Part shown: positions 5,876 through 8,104 of the stretch, in pieces
Position numbering within the stretch: the stretch's first letter is position 1
How the letters are laid out: each line of letters opens with the position of its first letter
Source: CAZPBC01 sp964584775
Lineage (GTDB): Bacteria; Chlamydiota; Chlamydiia; Chlamydiales; SLFE01
Length of the DNA: 8,104 bases
Assembly: GCA_964584775.1 (NCBI GenBank)
Contig: CAZPBC010000063.1
Location: 1-8,104 of the forward strand
Reading direction: 5' to 3'
Notes under the pieces: model-generated
What the model saw: the letters and a program-made list of their open reading frames with translations, nothing else
Told to the model about the DNA's origin: nothing
The model's database searches: none
Made by a program: the position numbers and the translations under genes

Positions 5876-6553
5876 ATGATAGATACAACAAGCGGAGTGG
5901 GGATGCTCCTCGCTCATACAGCGGCCGCTGGGGCCGCAGAATTTCCAACGTTTCCATGGTCGATTCGCAAGAGCGCGCTTCAGCTAGGACAACCAATGCC
6001 GCAAATGGGATTCGGTCAGCTTTGCCGGGCTTCCGCATCTGGATCCCTTGCAGGGGCAGGAGTGATCGGAATACAATTGACATCTCAGGGGCTTCTGGAG
6101 AGGAGGCTGTCGCAAGTCGAATCTCTTGGCTCATGGGGCATCCTGATCTCTTCAATGATTGTTGCAGGGATTTCTGCCCCTGTAATGGCTTTGCATAATG
6201 GCTACTCGATGGGACTTCCAGCCCGTGAAACTCTCAGACGTTTGACGTGGAGTCAAGGGTCGATGATCGCGGGCCGTGAGTTCGGCTTCCTCCAGGGGGT
6301 TGCGATGAGCCAGCCACTCACAGAGTATTTAGAAGCTGTCATGGGAGAAGGGCCTGCCTCAAGGTGGTCTGCGTCCTTGCTATCAGGCACTCTGGGCGGA
6401 ATATTTGGGCATCCTGCCGATACGATCTTGACTTGTTGGCAACGCGGAAACGCACCGCCTTCTTTTCGGTATCTCATGAGAGGGGTGGCTCCGCGAACAA
6501 CGGGGATTGCTCTCTTCACTCTCTTTTACAATGAGATGAAAAGGCATCTATGA
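5876..6553 (+). CDS. Mitochondrial-carrier-like (MCF/SLC25-type) protein
   Basis: This 225-residue protein shows the three-repeat plan of mitochondrial carriers, a family that is otherwise essentially eukaryotic. Repeat 1 (about 8-78) has a P..S..K...Q form of the signature at P27-Q36. Repeat 2 (about 85-145) has lost the signature but keeps the second-half pattern REFGFLQG (134-141). Repeat 3 (about 165-225) has GHPADTILTCWQ (178-189), keeping Pro, Asp and the final Gln, then LMRGVAPR (200-207) and a closing hydrophobic helix ending in KR. Usual members have about 300 residues, so this is a compact, divergent version. The start is ATG 5876 with AGGAG 6 bases ahead. Longer in-frame starts would read through terminator 2. 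Expression probably depends on passing both upstream attenuators. Legionella LncP is a precedent for a bacterial member delivered to host mitochondria. Substrate, and whether this one is exported, are unknown. Confidence 0.68.
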   Translation: MIDTTSGVGMLLAHTAAAGAAEFPTFPWSIRKSALQLGQPMPQMGFGQLCRASASGSLAGAGVIGIQLTSQGLLERRLSQVESLGSWGILISSMIVAGISAPVMALHNGYSMGLPARETLRRLTWSQGSMIAGREFGFLQGVAMSQPLTEYLEAVMGEGPASRWSASLLSGTLGGIFGHPADTILTCWQRGNAPPSFRYLMRGVAPRTTGIALFTLFYNEMKRHL

Positions 6554-6554
6554 T
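6525..6554 (+). promoter_or_regulatory. Possible promoter of the HAD hydrolase gene
   Basis: TTTACA (6525-6530) and TATGAT (6549-6554) lie 18 bases apart at the very end of the carrier-like gene. The boxes are only moderately close to consensus and could be chance. Confidence 0.35.
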
Positions 6555-6584
6555 AAAATTATAGCAAGGTCAAAACCTCTCCAA

Positions 6585-6615
6585 TTCAATCAGGTAGACC
6601 AGATTGAAATTTTTT
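6585..6615 (+). terminator. Weak AT-rich hairpin with T-run
   Basis: TTCAATC (6585-6591) pairs with GATTGAA (6602-6608) around a 10-base loop, followed by six T (6610-6615). The stem is short and AT-rich, so on its own it would be a poor terminator. It may work together with the stronger one just downstream. Confidence 0.4.
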
Positions 6616-6624
6616 ATGAGAGAC

Positions 6625-6657
6625 AAAAGGATCAAACGATGTTTGGTCCTTTTTTTT
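6625..6657 (+). terminator. Intrinsic terminator after the carrier-like gene
   Basis: AAAAGGATCAAAC (6625-6637) pairs with GTTTGGTCCTTTT (6641-6653) with one G-T wobble and a 3-base loop. The T-run is 6650-6657. It ends only 13 bases before the hydrolase start codon, so if the promoter at 6525 is real it would also act on that gene. Confidence 0.8.
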
Positions 6658-6670
6658 AAGGTAGAACTGA

Positions 6671-7561
6671 ATGAGTCCACACATCTTCGATAACATCTCA
6701 GAGGTATCAAGGGAGTTTGACGCTCTGCTACTCGATGCCTATGGGGTTTTCTGGAATGGCAACCAACAGGGGGTGATTCCCGGCTCTGTGGAAGCGATGG
6801 CTGCTCTGAAACAAGAGGGGAAAGTTGTAGGAATTCTCTCGAACTCGACGCAGCCGGCTGAGAAAGAGATGAGCAAGGTAGCAAGGCACGGAATTCATGA
6901 AGGGACCCATTACGACTTTTTTGTCACTTCAGGTAGTGTGGGGCGTGCTCTCTTTTTACAAGCTCAGCTTCCCTTTCCTACCCCCAAAAAGAGGTACTTC
7001 CTCTTTGGGGGAGTCCATCCCCGTTTTTCTTCTCCAGCGAGCCTCTTTGAAGGAACTCCCTTTTCCGAAGCTTTGAAGGTAGAGGAGGCAGACTTTTTAT
7101 ATACCTCGATTCCCCACTGTGATGGCGAAGATCAGACAGACCCGGAGCGTTTCCGCTCATCAGTGAGAGAGGTGGCTAGGTTTCAGCTTCCCATGCTCTG
7201 TCCGAACCCTGATCTCTTCGCTCACGAAGGAACTCCTCCAAGAGCCGTAGTCCGTCAAGGCTCCATCGCCCGCCTTTATGAAGAGGAAGGGGGGACGGTC
7301 CACTACATTGGAAAGCCGTATCAAAACGTGTATGCATTCACGATGCCTCACTTTGAACGTCTTCAGATTCCAAAAGAGAAGATTTTGATGGTGGGAGATA
7401 CTCCTGGAACAGACATTGCAGGGGCGAAGAATTTTGGGCTTCACTCTGCACTCCTGACTCAAACGGGGATCATGGGTGATCGTATGACAGAGCGGGGAGC
7501 CGAAGCGATCCACTGCCTTTCTGTGGAAGAGACTCCAGACTTCTTTGTAAAAAGGCTGTAA
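6671..7561 (+). CDS. HAD superfamily class IIA hydrolase (NagD-like)
   Basis: This 296-residue soluble protein belongs to the haloacid dehalogenase superfamily, type IIA cap (NagD/TIGR01459-like), which usually removes phosphate from small phosphorylated metabolites. Motif I is DAYGVFWNG with the nucleophile D22. Motif II is SNST (57-60). The cap lies between, with the NPDL signature at about 179-182. Motif III is GKP with K215, and motif IV is GDTPGTD (242-248) for magnesium. The second aspartate of the usual DxD motif is replaced by Tyr24, as with the DxWG form of TIGR01459 proteins, so the acid-base step may differ. Length is normal. ATG 6671 has a weak AAGG site 8 bases upstream and sits directly after a terminator. 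The substrate is unknown. Confidence 0.88.
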   Translation: MSPHIFDNISEVSREFDALLLDAYGVFWNGNQQGVIPGSVEAMAALKQEGKVVGILSNSTQPAEKEMSKVARHGIHEGTHYDFFVTSGSVGRALFLQAQLPFPTPKKRYFLFGGVHPRFSSPASLFEGTPFSEALKVEEADFLYTSIPHCDGEDQTDPERFRSSVREVARFQLPMLCPNPDLFAHEGTPPRAVVRQGSIARLYEEEGGTVHYIGKPYQNVYAFTMPHFERLQIPKEKILMVGDTPGTDIAGAKNFGLHSALLTQTGIMGDRMTERGAEAIHCLSVEETPDFFVKRL

Positions 7562-7570
7562 CTAGAAATT

Positions 7571-7600
7571 CTTGGAGGCCTGTGGAATCAGGCCTCCAAG
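7571..7600. terminator. Perfect 12-bp inverted repeat between convergent genes
   Basis: CTTGGAGGCCTG (7571-7582) and CAGGCCTCCAAG (7589-7600) are exact complements around a 6-base loop. It fills almost the whole 46-base gap between the hydrolase and the convergent aquaporin gene, so it probably serves as a two-way terminator or mRNA end. T-runs are weak on both sides. Confidence 0.65.
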
Positions 7601-7607
7601 AGAGAAG

Positions 7608-8104
7608 TTATTCGTTAGAATGAGCAGGCATAAAGACGTACGCTGCGACAGCTCCACCCACGAAATTTCCTATGATAAAGACCCAAAGGTTGGTCCAGAG
7701 GCTGAGATTCATTAGGGTGATTCCGAGGGCCACTGCTGGGTTGAAGGCTGCCCCAGAGACGGTTCCGACGGCATAGGCACCAACAAGAACAGTGAATCCA
7801 ATGGCAAAACCATAGAAACAGTTCCCAGATGTTTTCTTTGCTGTTGCCACATTGAGTACGACGAAGCAAAGAGCAAAGGTAAAGAGAAACTCAGCGATCA
7901 GTCCATGGATGGGTTCGATCGTCTGAGCGCTCACAGAAGGGTACCCTTTCATCCCTAGTGCTATGTAGGCTGCAACGACACCTGCAATAAGTTGCGCGAT
8001 CCAGTAGAGAGCTAAGTCTTTCGCGTTGAGCTTTCCACGGATAAAGACGGCTAAAGAGACCGCTGGGTTGTAGTGTCCTCCAGAGATGTGCGCACCTGCG
8101 TAAA
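7608..8104 (-). CDS. Aquaporin (MIP family), 5' end beyond window
   Basis: The last 164 codons of a membrane channel for water or small neutral solutes are present. The first pore motif is in AHISGGHYNPAVSLA near the right edge, and the second is SGAAFNPAVALG about 100 residues later. Hydrophobic helices between and after them fit helices 3-6 of the six-helix aquaporin fold. By comparison with AqpZ (about 230 residues) roughly 50-60 N-terminal residues are missing. The second NPA is followed by Val, where most aquaporins and glyceroporins have the Arg of the selectivity filter. That may alter what passes. The reading frame is open across the right edge, so an internal ATG at 7952 is not the start. 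It converges on the HAD hydrolase gene with a shared hairpin between. Confidence 0.92.
   Translation of the reverse strand, partial: YAGAHISGGHYNPAVSLAVFIRGKLNAKDLALYWIAQLIAGVVAAYIALGMKGYPSVSAQTIEPIHGLIAEFLFTFALCFVVLNVATAKKTSGNCFYGFAIGFTVLVGAYAVGTVSGAAFNPAVALGITLMNLSLWTNLWVFIIGNFVGGAVAAYVFMPAHSNE

Noticed and set aside
6639..6659. Mini-frame MFGPFF within the terminator before the hydrolase
   Set aside because: It is made of the terminator arm and T-run, with no ribosome binding site.
7615..7869. Second minus-strand frame inside the aquaporin gene
   Set aside because: It is a shadow of the aquaporin frame, with no family resemblance and no start signal.

Overview
The window looks like part of an obligate intracellular bacterial chromosome, most likely an environmental Chlamydiae lineage (Simkania/Waddlia/Parachlamydia-like). 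This rests on an inference from content: a BrnQ amino-acid importer, a large bilobed-hydrophobic protein of unknown function, and a protein with the three-repeat plan of eukaryotic mitochondrial carriers. No ribosomal or other phylogenetic marker is present, so the assignment is tentative.

Layout, left to right. (1) 1-400: a minus-strand cobalamin (B12) riboswitch with two adjacent hairpins, controlling a gene beyond the left edge. (2) 404-1897 (+): a large membrane protein of unknown function with two similar hydrophobic lobes. (3) 1887-2996 (-): BrnQ, convergent with and overlapping the previous gene. (4) 2997-3104: a divergent promoter region with a perfect 14-bp palindrome whose 10-bp core also occurs next to the riboswitch. 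(5) 3105-5516 (+): a P3A-type proton-pumping ATPase. (6) 5517-5875: a strong promoter followed by two tandem leader units. Each unit has a 19-codon leader peptide ending KKRPxT-stop (unit 1 needs a -1 shift in a run of seven A), a hairpin at the stop codon, an antiterminator segment and a strong intrinsic terminator. (7) 5876-6553 (+): a short mitochondrial-carrier-like protein. (8) 6671-7561 (+): a HAD class IIA hydrolase. (9) 7608-8104 (-): an aquaporin, cut by the window edge.

Most of the products are membrane transporters (branched-chain amino acids, protons, water or small solutes, and a carrier of unknown substrate), which fits a host-dependent lifestyle. The most unusual part is 5527-5875. 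The repeated architecture, the synonymous codon changes that preserve the same peptide ending, and a compensatory base change in the predicted antiterminator together suggest a double transcription attenuator. It would have to be passed twice before the mitochondrial-carrier-like gene is expressed. The signal it senses is unknown.
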